Shown: positions 42,365 through 51,626 of the stretch, in pieces
Layout of the letters: each line of letters begins with the position of its first letter
Numbering within the stretch: position 1 is the first letter of the stretch
Source of the DNA: Luteolibacter sp. SL250
GTDB lineage: Bacteria > Verrucomicrobiota > Verrucomicrobiia > Verrucomicrobiales > Akkermansiaceae
Reading direction: 5' to 3'
DNA length: 64,000 nucleotides
Assembly (NCBI RefSeq): GCF_026625605.1
Contig: NZ_CP113054.1
Coordinates: 2,604,001 to 2,668,000 of the forward strand
The notes under the pieces: model-generated
Database searches by the model: none
Told to the model about the DNA's origin: nothing
The model's input: only the letters and a program-made list of their open reading frames with translations
Position numbers and translations under genes: made by a program

Positions 42365-43767
42365 AATCCATGCTTTCCAAGCTCTCCATCTCCCTCACGG
42401 CTCTCGCGCTGGCGGCCCCGCTTTCAATGGCAGGTGACTTGCCCGCCACGGCTCCGCAGGAAAAGTCCCCGCTGATGACGTGGCTGGAGGGCGACTACAT
42501 GCTCGGAACCTGGGGCGGATTGAGGACGGACCTCAAGGAGCGGGGGGCCGATTTCGAGCTTTTCTATTTCGGCAGCCTGCCAAGCAACGTGGATGGGGGG
42601 ATCAAGACCGGGACCGTGTACCAAGGAGCGCTTCTGGGGGTGGTTGACCTTGATCTGGAGAAACTCGTCGGTCTGGACGGAGGAAGGTTCTTCCTCAGTT
42701 CCGTGTGGCTTCATGGCGAGGAGGGGTTCTCCGACGAACACATTGGGGACATGAATAAGGTGAACCTTGTCGATTTCTCGAACATGCTCCGGCTGTGGGA
42801 GGCCTGGTATTCCCAGGAACTGCTGGATGGCAAGCTGATGGTCAAGGCGGGTATCATGTCCGTGGACCGGGACTTCATCGCGCCGGAATATTACAATTCG
42901 CTGTCTTCCATCAATTTCCTCAACCAGACGTTTTTCTATCCCACGCTGGCCTTCAATCTCTATCAGATCCCTGATTTCCCGTACGGAAACCATTCCCTGC
43001 CTTCGACTCCCTATGGTGCCTTGGGCGTGTTCATGAAAGTGGAGCCCACCGACGGGTTCTACGTCCAGGCGGCGGTTTACGAGGGGAATCCGGACGACAG
43101 CTACCACGGGGTGGACTTCAGCCTGGATGGGAGTGAAGGGGCACTCATCTACGCGGAAACCGGCTTCCGCTGGAACCGGGAGAGCGGCTTGCCGGGCAGC
43201 CTGAAGCTTGGCGGATTCTACCATACCGATGAGTTCAGTGACGTGCGGGAAGGTGTTTCCTTCATCGTGGACTCATCATTCGGCCTCAATCCGCCGGAAC
43301 CCCGCGAACATGGTGGGAACTACGGCGGCTACCTCCTCGCCGAACAATATCTTTGGCTTGAGGAAGGGCGCGGGGACCCGGCCATGCAGGGCGCGATCGG
43401 CTTCTTCCGGGTTGCCGCCGCACCGGGAGACCGGAATCTCACCGAGTTCGGCATTGATGGCGGCATCGTCCTCAAGGGGTTGATCCCCGGACGGGATTGG
43501 GACACCATCGGGCTGGGGCTTTCCTATCTCAAGGTCAGCGACGACATCGGGGATGGCGTGCGGGACGTGAACCGCAACTATGGCACCGACTTCCAGATCC
43601 CCGACTATGAAGGGCTTGTGGAACTTTCCTACAAGGCGCAGTTGACCGCCTGGTGGACCTTGCAGCCGAGCGTGCAGTGGGTCCTGCACCCAGGTGGCAG
43701 GACGAATTTCGTGGACCCTCCGGGAGACGCCATCGCGTTCGTCCTGCAGACGACACTGCGTTTCTGA
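42361..43767 (+). CDS. OprB-family carbohydrate-selective porin
   Basis: A signal peptide (about 1-25, ending PLSMAGD) precedes a beta-barrel of the OprB type: YMLGTWGGLRTDLKERGADFEL (about 45-66), then VYQGALLGVVDLDLEKLVGL, VKAGIMSVDRDF and a C-terminal aromatic end FVLQTTLRF. Length (468) is typical. Such porins take sugars across the outer membrane. The ATG at 42361 overlaps the DUF2156 stop, fixing the start despite an earlier in-frame Met. Confidence 0.88.
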   Translation: MKSMLSKLSISLTALALAAPLSMAGDLPATAPQEKSPLMTWLEGDYMLGTWGGLRTDLKERGADFELFYFGSLPSNVDGGIKTGTVYQGALLGVVDLDLEKLVGLDGGRFFLSSVWLHGEEGFSDEHIGDMNKVNLVDFSNMLRLWEAWYSQELLDGKLMVKAGIMSVDRDFIAPEYYNSLSSINFLNQTFFYPTLAFNLYQIPDFPYGNHSLPSTPYGALGVFMKVEPTDGFYVQAAVYEGNPDDSYHGVDFSLDGSEGALIYAETGFRWNRESGLPGSLKLGGFYHTDEFSDVREGVSFIVDSSFGLNPPEPREHGGNYGGYLLAEQYLWLEEGRGDPAMQGAIGFFRVAAAPGDRNLTEFGIDGGIVLKGLIPGRDWDTIGLGLSYLKVSDDIGDGVRDVNRNYGTDFQIPDYEGLVELSYKAQLTAWWTLQPSVQWVLHPGGRTNFVDPPGDAIAFVLQTTLRF

Positions 43768-43777
43768 GCGTCTCCGC

Positions 43778-44170
43778 TCAGATCGCGGTGGCCTTCAGCT
43801 TCGCCAGCTCCCGCCGCTGGTAGTCGGACGGGCTGATGTCATAGAACGCGAGGAACTCCCGGTTGAGGTTCTTGTAGTTCGCGAAGCCGAGCTGGGTGGC
43901 CACTTCCTTGATCGGGGTGCCTTCCCTCAGGAGGTTGCGTGCCACCACCATGCGTTCCTGGCGGAGCCATTCCTTGGCGCCGATGCCGAGGCCTTCCTCG
44001 AAAAGGCGGCGCAGGTGACGCTCCGACACACCGAGGCGGGTGCAAAGCTCCGTTGCATTGAAGCGGCTTTCACGGGCAATGATGGGAAGTGATGCCGGGA
44101 AGACATCATTCGCAAAAAAAACCAGCAGCCTACCGTCTTTCTGGATGATTTCGACTTCGCGCCGTTTCAC
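43778..44170 (-). CDS. Short AraC-type DNA-binding protein
   Basis: The 130-residue product consists mostly of an AraC/XylS helix-turn-helix pair (about 38-125): FNATELCTRLGVSERHLRRLFEEGLG and then TPIKEVATQLGFANYKNLNREFLAFYDISPSDYQ. It has no ligand-binding domain, only a short N-terminal leader (1-37). The start is a GTG at 44170. It is convergent with the oprB gene and separated by 10 bp. A role in controlling the porin or the operon downstream is possible but not shown. Confidence 0.8.
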   Translation of the reverse strand: MKRREVEIIQKDGRLLVFFANDVFPASLPIIARESRFNATELCTRLGVSERHLRRLFEEGLGIGAKEWLRQERMVVARNLLREGTPIKEVATQLGFANYKNLNREFLAFYDISPSDYQRRELAKLKATAI

Positions 44171-44252
44171 GGGGGTGGGTAAGGGTGGATGAACGCACCC
44201 ACACTAGTTCACATTCCTTGCTTGTCAACGCTGACGCTGACCTTGTGCCGGA

Positions 44253-45314
44253 TCAGAGGAGGCCCAGCGCGGCGGAGATCAGCAGATCGTCGTCGATCAG
44301 CCACTTGGCGGTCTCCGCGCCTGGAGTCCTCGCCGGAGCGGTGGAGGTGACTTCCGTGATGTCCAGTGTGAGGCCTTCTCCGCGGATGCGGCGGATGGTG
44401 CCACCCGCATCATAGATCGCCATATAGGCCGCCAGGATCCTGACCGCCGCGGTGATGATGTCGCTGTCGTCGGTCCGGCCCAGCAGGGCGTCCAGCAGCT
44501 TGGGGGTGGGATCGGATTTGGCCTGCACGCGTGTGGCCAGCTCGGGTGCGCCGACGAGGACGTCCTCGGCACCGGCTGCCGTAAGCTGCGCTTCCAGGGC
44601 GGCGATGCGCTCCTGGAGGCCGGCAACGGCGAGAGCTTCGGAAAGTTGCTTCTCGAGGGCGGTTGCCAGCTCGATCTGCCGGCTGTGGAGCCGTGCCCAA
44701 TCCGGGGAGCGGAAGGCGGATTCCTCATCATCCCCGGTGCGGCGTCCGGCCACCCCGGTCTGGAGGAAGGAGGCGATGGCCTCAGCACCACGCTTCAGGG
44801 AAATGCCCGCACAGACGGGGGCGAGGGCGAACGAAGCGAGGCGGCTCGAGAGCAGCACGTTGCCCATGGCCTGCATCTTCGCGCCCAGAAGCGCGTCACG
44901 CTCACGTTTGACCGTGAAGAACTCCATCGCGCGGCGAAGCGTCACTTCGAGCTGCGGGATGTCCCACGGCTTCGTCATGTAACGGAAGATGCCACCTTGG
45001 TTGACCGAGCCGATCGCGGCGTCGATGTCGGAGTAGGCCGTTGAGAGGATCTTGATGATATCCGGATATTTGTCCGCGATCTTCGAGAGGAAGCCGACAC
45101 CGGTTTCATTCGGCATGCGCTGGTCGGTCACGATGACGCCGATCTCGTCCGCATGCTGTTTGAAGACCGCGAGGGCCTCCACACCGTCTTCCGCTTCAAG
45201 AATGCGGAATTTCTCCCCGAAGAGGCGCCGGAAATACTTCCGTGTGGTCGCCTCGTCATCCACGAAGAGAATGGCATAGCGTTGATAGTCGTAGGAGTCG
45301 ATGTCTTTGCTCAT
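44253..45314 (-). CDS. Response regulator with unknown output domain
   Basis: The receiver domain spans about 12-130 with acidic pair near D19-D20, phospho-Asp D64 in VIVTDQRMP, and Lys115 in MTKPW. A helical linker and a C-terminal domain of about 200 residues follow that match no DNA-binding family by eye; the end is rich in Ala and includes a leucine-rich coiled segment (ALEKQLSEALAVAGLQERIAAL). Output could be protein-protein. It is encoded 53 bp after the hybrid kinase, its probable partner. Confidence 0.8.
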   Translation of the reverse strand: MSKDIDSYDYQRYAILFVDDEATTRKYFRRLFGEKFRILEAEDGVEALAVFKQHADEIGVIVTDQRMPNETGVGFLSKIADKYPDIIKILSTAYSDIDAAIGSVNQGGIFRYMTKPWDIPQLEVTLRRAMEFFTVKRERDALLGAKMQAMGNVLLSSRLASFALAPVCAGISLKRGAEAIASFLQTGVAGRRTGDDEESAFRSPDWARLHSRQIELATALEKQLSEALAVAGLQERIAALEAQLTAAGAEDVLVGAPELATRVQAKSDPTPKLLDALLGRTDDSDIITAAVRILAAYMAIYDAGGTIRRIRGEGLTLDITEVTSTAPARTPGAETAKWLIDDDLLISAALGLL

Positions 45315-45367
45315 GGATCAGTGGGGAAAGGGAATGGAGGGATGAATGGGTGAATTTCTAGAATGGG

Positions 45368-48082
45368 TCAGGCGACAGGGTCGAGAGCGGAATCTCCCGG
45401 TTGTTTGGAGGCAACGCCGGGGAATGTCAGGCGGAACACGGTGTACTGGGACGGGCGGCTGTCCACCTCCATGATCGCGCCATGTCCCTGGAGGATCTGG
45501 TGGGTGATGGAAAGGCCGAGGCCCATGCCCTTGCCAACGTCCTTCGAGGTGAAGAACGGGTCGAAGATCTTCTGGAGGTTCTCCGGAGGGATACCCACGC
45601 CGTTGTCACGGACGGTGAGCGTCCAGCCCTCTCCGACCGGCTCGATGGTGACCTCGATTTGCCCGGGAGCGGGTTCCGGCACGGCGGGCCGCTCGTTGAT
45701 GGCGTCGATGCTGTTCTGGAAAAAGTTGACGAAAACCTGGACGAGCTGGTTCGCATTGCCGCGGATCATCGCGTGGGGCGGAGCGTTCAGCTTGAAGGAG
45801 ATTTCCTTGCCCACCTGGTGGCTCACCATGCGCTGGGAGCGGGCGATGACTTCGGTCAGATCCGCGTCCCCGCTGATGCCGTTGTCCTCACGGGTGAACT
45901 GGCGCAGGTCGATGACGATCTGGGAAACGCGCTCCACGCCCTCGCGGATGTCCTTCAGGATGTCCTCGAAATCCTCCTGGTCCTTGTCCGGAAGACTGCG
46001 GGTGAAAGTGGCGAGCGCGTGCAGGCCGGCGGTCGCGTAGTTCAACGGGTTGTTGATCTCATGGATGATGCCAGCACTCATCCGGCCGAGCGATGAAAGC
46101 TTCTCGTTCCGCACCATCGCGACCTCATTCTCCTTGATCTGTTCGATCGCGGACTGGAGTTCCGTGTTGAGGTCGAGGAGTTCCCGGCGGATGCGGGCCA
46201 TCGCGAGCTGGTTCGACAGGCGGAGGCTCAGTTCCGCGGTGGAGAACGGCTTGGTGAGGAAGTCGTTCGCGCCGGCCTGGAGCGCGTTGAGTTTCGTCTG
46301 CTCATCCGCGCGGGCGGTGAGGATGATGATGGCGGTGCTGCGTGTGGTGTGGTTCTCGCGGATCCTGCGGCAGGCTTCCACGCCATCCATCTCCGGCATC
46401 ATCTGGTCGAGAAGGGCGAGCTGCGGCTGGCGTTGCTGGGCGAGCTGGAATGCCTCCGCGCCGTCCGCCGCCTCGATGACATCCACGTCCTCGAGCTGCA
46501 TGCGCAGGAAGCGCCGGATGTCCGGCTCATCGTCCGCGATGAGGACCAACGGCCGCGCGGTGCTCGGGCGGCCACCGATGGAAACCGGTGGAAGAGGTGC
46601 CCGCAGCGCGCCGGTGGGGCCGGACGGGGTGGTGGACTGGATTTTCCCGGGGACCGCCATGGCGGCACGGCGGTGGAGATCAGCGATCTTCCCACCGTGT
46701 TTGAGGGGTTCCTCGATCTCGGTTTCGGTCGTTTCCGATGCCGTTTCGACCGGGAAATTCACCGTGAACTTCGTGCCGACTCCCGGCTGGCTGTCCACCG
46801 TGATCTCTCCCTCCATCGCCTGTGTGAGGCTGCGCACCAGGGCGAGGCCGATACCAGCCCCCTGGAACTTCCGCGTGGAGGAGGTATCCACCTGCCAGAA
46901 GCGCTCGAAAATCCGCGGCAGGATATGGGGGGCGATGCCCACGCCGGTGTCCTCCACCGTGAGGAGGAGCTTTCCTCCGCGGATGTCCACCTTCACATCG
47001 ATCACCCCCCGGGATGGAGTGAACTTGATGGCGTTGATGACCAGGTTGAGCAGGATCTTATCGAACTTGTCCCGGTCGAGCATCACGCGCCCGACGTCGG
47101 ACTTGCCTTCCCAGACCAGGCTGACGCGGTCCTGCTCCGCCAGGTGCCGCAGCGAGAGCAACAGACCATCCAGGTGGGCGTCCATCGCGGTGGCCTGGGT
47201 GTTGATGTCCGTGTGTCCCGTGTCGAACCGGACGAGGTCGAGCAGGTCGTCGATCAGCTTGAGGAGCCGGAGGCCGTTCTGTTCCAGCATCTGGGTCATC
47301 TCCGTCATCTTCGCGTCCGCCGGTTGCCTGGAGATGGAGGCTTTCAACCGCTCGGTGATGCCGAGCATGATGGTGAGGGGAGTGCGCAGCTCATGGCTGA
47401 TGTTGGCGAAAAAGTGCGTCTTCGCCTCGTCCAGTTCGCTGAGTTGCTTGTTCTGGCTTTCCAGCAACTCGTGGGACTTCTCCACCTCGTTGCGCAGGGC
47501 GAACTCCCGGAACCGGAGCTGCTCGTAGAAATAGCTGCCCGCCACCACGAAGACGGAGGTGACGAAAAGGAAATAGCTGTTGTTGAAAAGGATCTGCCGG
47601 TTGACGGGTTCCTTCGCCAGCGAAACGCTGAGCGCGTAGAAGACGAGGCACACGCTGATCATCGCCAGCGATTTCCGGAATGACCAGCGGAGCAGCAGTG
47701 ACAGTCCGACGAGGACCAGACTCAGGCCCGCGTAGTACTCCGAGTTGCCGCCGCCGGTTCTCACGATCATCGCGCAGATGGCGATGAGCGGGATCAGTGC
47801 GATGCCGGCTGAGATGAAATGCCCCCTGTCCTCGACGTCGATCCTGCCGAGATGCAGGAAGATCGAACCCAGCAGGACGAATGAGGCGATGCGGATGAGG
47901 AGGAAGCTGTTGGCCAGCTCCGGAAAAACGACGTAGTCCAGCGTGCATCCGCCGAGCATGAAAATCGCGGCGAGCAGCGCGGCCCGCCGTGAATTGGAGA
48001 CGGCGATGCGATCTTCATAGTCACGGAACAGACGCTTGAACTCAGCGCTGTTCTCATGGGTATGGACGACCGTTTCAAGCAT
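45368..48082 (-). CDS. Double hybrid sensor histidine kinase
   Basis: The 904-residue protein has several membrane segments at the N-terminus (about 36-190), a first kinase (His230 in FFANISHELRTPL, ATPase about 340-445), a receiver (about 512-630; Asp559 in LALLDQMMPEMDG) and a second kinase (His674 in IIHEINNPL; ATPase about 740-885). The second kinase type (HEINNP) differs from the first (HELRTP). It overlaps the methyltransferase stop by 8 bp. Ligand unknown. Confidence 0.9.
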   Translation of the reverse strand: MLETVVHTHENSAEFKRLFRDYEDRIAVSNSRRAALLAAIFMLGGCTLDYVVFPELANSFLLIRIASFVLLGSIFLHLGRIDVEDRGHFISAGIALIPLIAICAMIVRTGGGNSEYYAGLSLVLVGLSLLLRWSFRKSLAMISVCLVFYALSVSLAKEPVNRQILFNNSYFLFVTSVFVVAGSYFYEQLRFREFALRNEVEKSHELLESQNKQLSELDEAKTHFFANISHELRTPLTIMLGITERLKASISRQPADAKMTEMTQMLEQNGLRLLKLIDDLLDLVRFDTGHTDINTQATAMDAHLDGLLLSLRHLAEQDRVSLVWEGKSDVGRVMLDRDKFDKILLNLVINAIKFTPSRGVIDVKVDIRGGKLLLTVEDTGVGIAPHILPRIFERFWQVDTSSTRKFQGAGIGLALVRSLTQAMEGEITVDSQPGVGTKFTVNFPVETASETTETEIEEPLKHGGKIADLHRRAAMAVPGKIQSTTPSGPTGALRAPLPPVSIGGRPSTARPLVLIADDEPDIRRFLRMQLEDVDVIEAADGAEAFQLAQQRQPQLALLDQMMPEMDGVEACRRIRENHTTRSTAIIILTARADEQTKLNALQAGANDFLTKPFSTAELSLRLSNQLAMARIRRELLDLNTELQSAIEQIKENEVAMVRNEKLSSLGRMSAGIIHEINNPLNYATAGLHALATFTRSLPDKDQEDFEDILKDIREGVERVSQIVIDLRQFTREDNGISGDADLTEVIARSQRMVSHQVGKEISFKLNAPPHAMIRGNANQLVQVFVNFFQNSIDAINERPAVPEPAPGQIEVTIEPVGEGWTLTVRDNGVGIPPENLQKIFDPFFTSKDVGKGMGLGLSITHQILQGHGAIMEVDSRPSQYTVFRLTFPGVASKQPGDSALDPVA

Positions 48083-49496
48083 TGGCGCGCTCGATCTCCA
48101 GGAAGAGGTTCACACCGGTCAGGTCAGGTTTGATCTCGACGCGGGAGACGGGGAATCCCTCAGGGACCAGATCCCTCATCTCGTCATCATCCCGGTAGAT
48201 CAGGTTCCACTCCATCACGTATTCCATCCACGCCTTCCGCGGATTGGCGGCGGCCACGTTGGTCACGATGACGATGCCGCCCGGCCGCACCATCGTGCAA
48301 AACAGTTCGACAAGCCGCTTGCAGACCCGCTGGGAGAGGTAATCGAAAAGACCCGCGCAATAGACGATGTCGTAGTTGGTGAAATCCTCCTCTCCGCCCT
48401 GCGTCGCGGAGCGGAGGAGCTGGTGGACGGATCGCTGGAAGTAGCGGACCTGGGTTTCCCGGCCGCCGGCGTGCCGCGATTCGACGATGCGCTCACGGGT
48501 GTATTCGAGGGTTTCCGCGTTGAAATCGAGGAGGTCGATCTCCGCCAGGTCACTCTCGTCATACTCGCGCAGGAAGCGCTGCACTTCCACCGCAGGACCG
48601 CAAGCCAGGTTGAAGACCCGTGTCTTGCCCTTGGTGACCCTGCGGACGCACTCGGAGCGCAGCAGCTCGACGAGGTAGTCGATGCGGTTGCGGTGGGCGA
48701 CCACGGGCTCGGTGTTCAGAAGGGCGAAGTTGAGGAGCTTGGCGAAGGCGGAGGAGCCTTCGTAGGGGTTCCTCAGCATCATGTTCACCATCTCGTAGTC
48801 GCCGGCGTAGCCCAGCGGCTTCGTGTAGGTCCGGTAAAGGAACGGAGAGCAGAGGACGATGGGGTGGATCTCACGCCGCACATAGGACTTGTGGACGGCG
48901 ATCTCCGCATCGCCGATTTCCTTCGCGATGTCCTCGAATCTCTCCATGGAAGGAAGGACCTCCTCGACCACGCGGTTCTCGATGCTGGCGAAGATCTCCT
49001 GCTCCAGGTCGTCCCGGCGGCGCGTCACCGTCGTGCGGATGCCCACATCCACGCCGGTGAGCCAGTGCTGGACTCCGGAGAGCATGCTGGAAAGGTCCGC
49101 CACCACCAGCTTGAACGGATCCTGCACCTTGTTGGCGGACTTCCACTCGCTCATGAACGAGAGGAACTGGCTGGAAAGGTCACCGCTGGTATCCGCGGCG
49201 ACGCTGGAGAGGAAATCAACCTCGACCCAGCCTTCATCGAGCATCGCCTCGCAGACCAGGACGATGCCGGTGTTGAGCAGGTTGCTGACCACCGCCTTGC
49301 CGTGGTACAGCAGCCTCCGTGATGCCATGATCCGGAAGTCGGAAAGCACTTCCGAGAGCTGGAGGATGCTATAAGGGTTATAGACCTCGAAGACGACGGA
49401 GTAACGCTTGATGCGGAGGAGGTTCGCGGTCAGCTCGGTGCCTTGGCTGTTACGGCAGGTGATGACGCTCTGGGACGATTCGCTGGTGAGATCCAT
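48075..49496 (-). CDS. SAM-dependent methyltransferase with PilZ-like N-terminus
   Basis: The 473-residue protein has an N-terminal beta-rich region (about 10-100, VVFEVYNPYSILQLSEVL ... GWVEVDFL) that resembles PilZ domains, though without a clear RxxxR c-di-GMP motif. The C-terminal half carries TKPLGYAGDYEMVNMM (225-240) and SAM motif I VFNLACGPAVEV (294-305), then LAEIDLLDFNAETL. The substrate is not evident. It is the first gene of a probable operon with the hybrid kinase and response regulator, so it may be the target or a modulator of that pathway. Confidence 0.78.
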   Translation of the reverse strand: MDLTSESSQSVITCRNSQGTELTANLLRIKRYSVVFEVYNPYSILQLSEVLSDFRIMASRRLLYHGKAVVSNLLNTGIVLVCEAMLDEGWVEVDFLSSVAADTSGDLSSQFLSFMSEWKSANKVQDPFKLVVADLSSMLSGVQHWLTGVDVGIRTTVTRRRDDLEQEIFASIENRVVEEVLPSMERFEDIAKEIGDAEIAVHKSYVRREIHPIVLCSPFLYRTYTKPLGYAGDYEMVNMMLRNPYEGSSAFAKLLNFALLNTEPVVAHRNRIDYLVELLRSECVRRVTKGKTRVFNLACGPAVEVQRFLREYDESDLAEIDLLDFNAETLEYTRERIVESRHAGGRETQVRYFQRSVHQLLRSATQGGEEDFTNYDIVYCAGLFDYLSQRVCKRLVELFCTMVRPGGIVIVTNVAAANPRKAWMEYVMEWNLIYRDDDEMRDLVPEGFPVSRVEIKPDLTGVNLFLEIERANA

Positions 49497-49699
49497 TAGT
49501 AAAAGGGAACAGGTGAAAGTGTCTCTCCTGGAAAGGAAGCCGGGTGGGGCCGCATGGCTGACAGGCCGGAAATTACCGGATCAACCCACGTTGCGGGAAG
49601 CAATCATTTGCAATAACGCCGCGAACTACGCGATCACGGCATACGGGATGAACCGCCTTGGACATCACCTCCCGGAAATAGCCGTTGTCCGCGGAAAGG

Positions 49700-50761
49700 T
49701 CAATGACGTCTCGCTCGGATGGCCGCCGCAAAGCGGTCCAGAACCTCCACGGTGTCATCCCAGCCGATGCAGGCGTCAGTGACGGACTTGCCCCGGACGA
49801 GCGAGGAAAGGTCCTTGGACAGCCCCTGGTTGCCTTCGACCAGGTTGGACTCGATCATGACTGAGGTGACGGTCCGGGATCCCGCGGAAATCTGGTTGCA
49901 CAGATCCGCAGCCACCATCGGCTGGTTGCGGTAGTCTTTCATGGAGTTCCCGTGCGAACAGTCCACCATCACGCTGGGCGGCAGGTTCTGCTCCCGCAGC
50001 ATCGCTTCCGCCGCCGCCACGCTTTCCTTGTCGTAGTTCGGTCCGGATTTCCCGCCGCGGAGGATCAGGTGGCAGGATTCGTTGCCGGCCGTCGAAACGA
50101 TGGCGGAAACTCCCTGTTTGGTGACGGAGAGGAAGTGGTGCGGCCGGGAGGCGGACTGGATGGCGTCCAGCGCGATCTGGATCGACCCTCCGGTGCCATT
50201 CTTGAAGCCCACGGGCATGGAGAGTCCGGACGCCAGTTCCCGGTGGATCTGGGATTCCGTCGTCCGTGCGCCGATGGCGCCCCAGGCGATCAGATCCGCG
50301 ATGTATTGCGGGGAAATGGTGTCGAGGAACTCGGTGCCGGCGGGGACTCCCATGTTCGCGAGATCCAGCAGCAGTCCGCGGGCGACGCGGAGTCCGTGGT
50401 TGATGTCGAAGGAATCGTCCAGATGCGGATCATTGATCAGCCCTTTCCAGCCGACGGTGGTGCGGGGCTTCTCAAAATAGACCCGCATGACGACAAAGAC
50501 GTCGTCCTTCAGGCGCTCCGCCTCTTTCTTGAGCTTCGCCGCATACTCCATGGCCGCTTCCGGATCATGGATGGAGCAGGGGCCGACGATGGCCAGCAGG
50601 CGGTCGTCATCGCCACGCAGGATGGCTTCGGCCTGGGCACGCGCGCTGGCCACCAGTTCTGACGCCTGCTCGGAAATGGGCAGGTAATAGGCGAGCACCG
50701 CGGGTGAAATGAGCGGATTGATGCCTGAAATACGGAGGTCGTCGGTGCGGTGGCGCGTCAC
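49700..50761 (-). CDS. aroG: 3-Deoxy-7-phosphoheptulonate synthase (AroG type)
   Basis: DAHP synthase joins PEP and erythrose 4-phosphate at the entry to the aromatic pathway. A GTG at 50761 gives 353 residues, the usual class I AroG length, beginning TRHRTDDLRISGINPL. Active-site features seen are IVGPCSIHDPEAA, MRVYFEKPRTTVGWKGLINDP, GTEFLDTISPQYIADLIAWGAIGARTTESQIHRE, SVTKQGVSAIVSTAGN and VMVDCSHGNS. An open frame further upstream is antisense to tlyA and is not used. Feedback type (Phe, Tyr or Trp) cannot be read by eye. Confidence 0.93.
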   Translation of the reverse strand: MTRHRTDDLRISGINPLISPAVLAYYLPISEQASELVASARAQAEAILRGDDDRLLAIVGPCSIHDPEAAMEYAAKLKKEAERLKDDVFVVMRVYFEKPRTTVGWKGLINDPHLDDSFDINHGLRVARGLLLDLANMGVPAGTEFLDTISPQYIADLIAWGAIGARTTESQIHRELASGLSMPVGFKNGTGGSIQIALDAIQSASRPHHFLSVTKQGVSAIVSTAGNESCHLILRGGKSGPNYDKESVAAAEAMLREQNLPPSVMVDCSHGNSMKDYRNQPMVAADLCNQISAGSRTVTSVMIESNLVEGNQGLSKDLSSLVRGKSVTDACIGWDDTVEVLDRFAAAIRARRH

Positions 50762-50854
50762 GGCGCGGATCGTTGACGGGTGCGGTGCGCGTAGGCAAGC
50801 GGCAAATTGCCTTGCGGGGCGGGGATATTTCAAGGACACGAAGGTCTCCCACCC

Positions 50855-51580
50855 ATGAAGGAACGTGTCGATGCGCTGCTGGTATCCCGGGGTCTCTGTG
50901 ATTCCAGGGAACAGGCGAAGCGTCTGGTTCTCGCAGGCGAAGTGAAGAGCGGGGACAGGGTGATCGACAAGCCGAGCGTGAAGCTCCCGCTGGACGCGCC
51001 GCTGGAAGTGAAAGAGAAGCCGAAATACGTCGGACGCGGCGGCTTCAAGCTGGAAGGGGCGCTGGACGCCTTCGGCGTGGATCCTGCCGGCTGGGTCTGC
51101 TTTGACGTCGGGGCGTCGACAGGTGGTTTCACCGACTGCCTCCTCCAACGTGGCGCCGCCAGGGTGCACGCCGTGGATGTGGGCACCAACCAGCTCGTCT
51201 GGAAGCTGAGGAACGACCCCAGGGTGATCGCGAAAGAGCAGTTCAATGCCCGCCATATGGTCCCGGAGGACATCGGAGAAAAGGTCATGCTGGCGGTGAT
51301 GGACCTTTCCTTCATTTCGCTGACCAAGGTGCTACCCGCCGTTTTCTCCATCCTGGAGGAAAAGGGCAGTGTGATTTCCCTCATCAAACCCCAGTTCGAG
51401 CTGGACCGGGATGACATCGGGAAAGGCGGGATTGTCCGTGATCCGGCGCTCCATGAACGGGCGGTGGAGAAGATCAGGAAATTCGTCACGGAGGAACACG
51501 GCCGCGAATGGCGGGGGGTGATCCCTTCCCAGATCACCGGCACGGATGGGAACCAGGAGTTTCTGGCATGGATCGGCTGA
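50855..51580 (+). CDS. tlyA: TlyA-family rRNA 2'-O-methyltransferase
   Basis: The 241-residue product has an N-terminal S4 RNA-binding domain (KERVDALLVSRGLCDSREQAKRLVLAGEV, about 2-30) and an FtsJ-like methyltransferase domain with motif I VCFDVGASTGGFTDCLLQ (about 82-99), VHAVDVG, VMDLSFIS and IKPQFE. TlyA methylates 16S and 23S rRNA in some bacteria. The ATG at 50855 is chosen to begin at the conserved S4 sequence. Confidence 0.92.
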   Translation: MKERVDALLVSRGLCDSREQAKRLVLAGEVKSGDRVIDKPSVKLPLDAPLEVKEKPKYVGRGGFKLEGALDAFGVDPAGWVCFDVGASTGGFTDCLLQRGAARVHAVDVGTNQLVWKLRNDPRVIAKEQFNARHMVPEDIGEKVMLAVMDLSFISLTKVLPAVFSILEEKGSVISLIKPQFELDRDDIGKGGIVRDPALHERAVEKIRKFVTEEHGREWRGVIPSQITGTDGNQEFLAWIG

Positions 51581-51626
51581 TTCCGCCTTTTCAGGGCAGG
51601 TCGTTCATGGGATGGTCCCCCGTCGG

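Noticed and set aside
46050..47683. Two overlapping plus-strand frames across the hybrid kinase
   Set aside because: Shadows of the kinase gene. The composition (many Arg and Ser) does not resemble a folded protein.
48036..49322. Plus-strand 428-residue frame over the methyltransferase
   Set aside because: Antisense to the SAM-methyltransferase gene. It has no motif.
50762..51256. Upstream extension of the DAHP synthase frame
   Set aside because: It is antisense to tlyA, and the AroG family begins close to the GTG at 50761.
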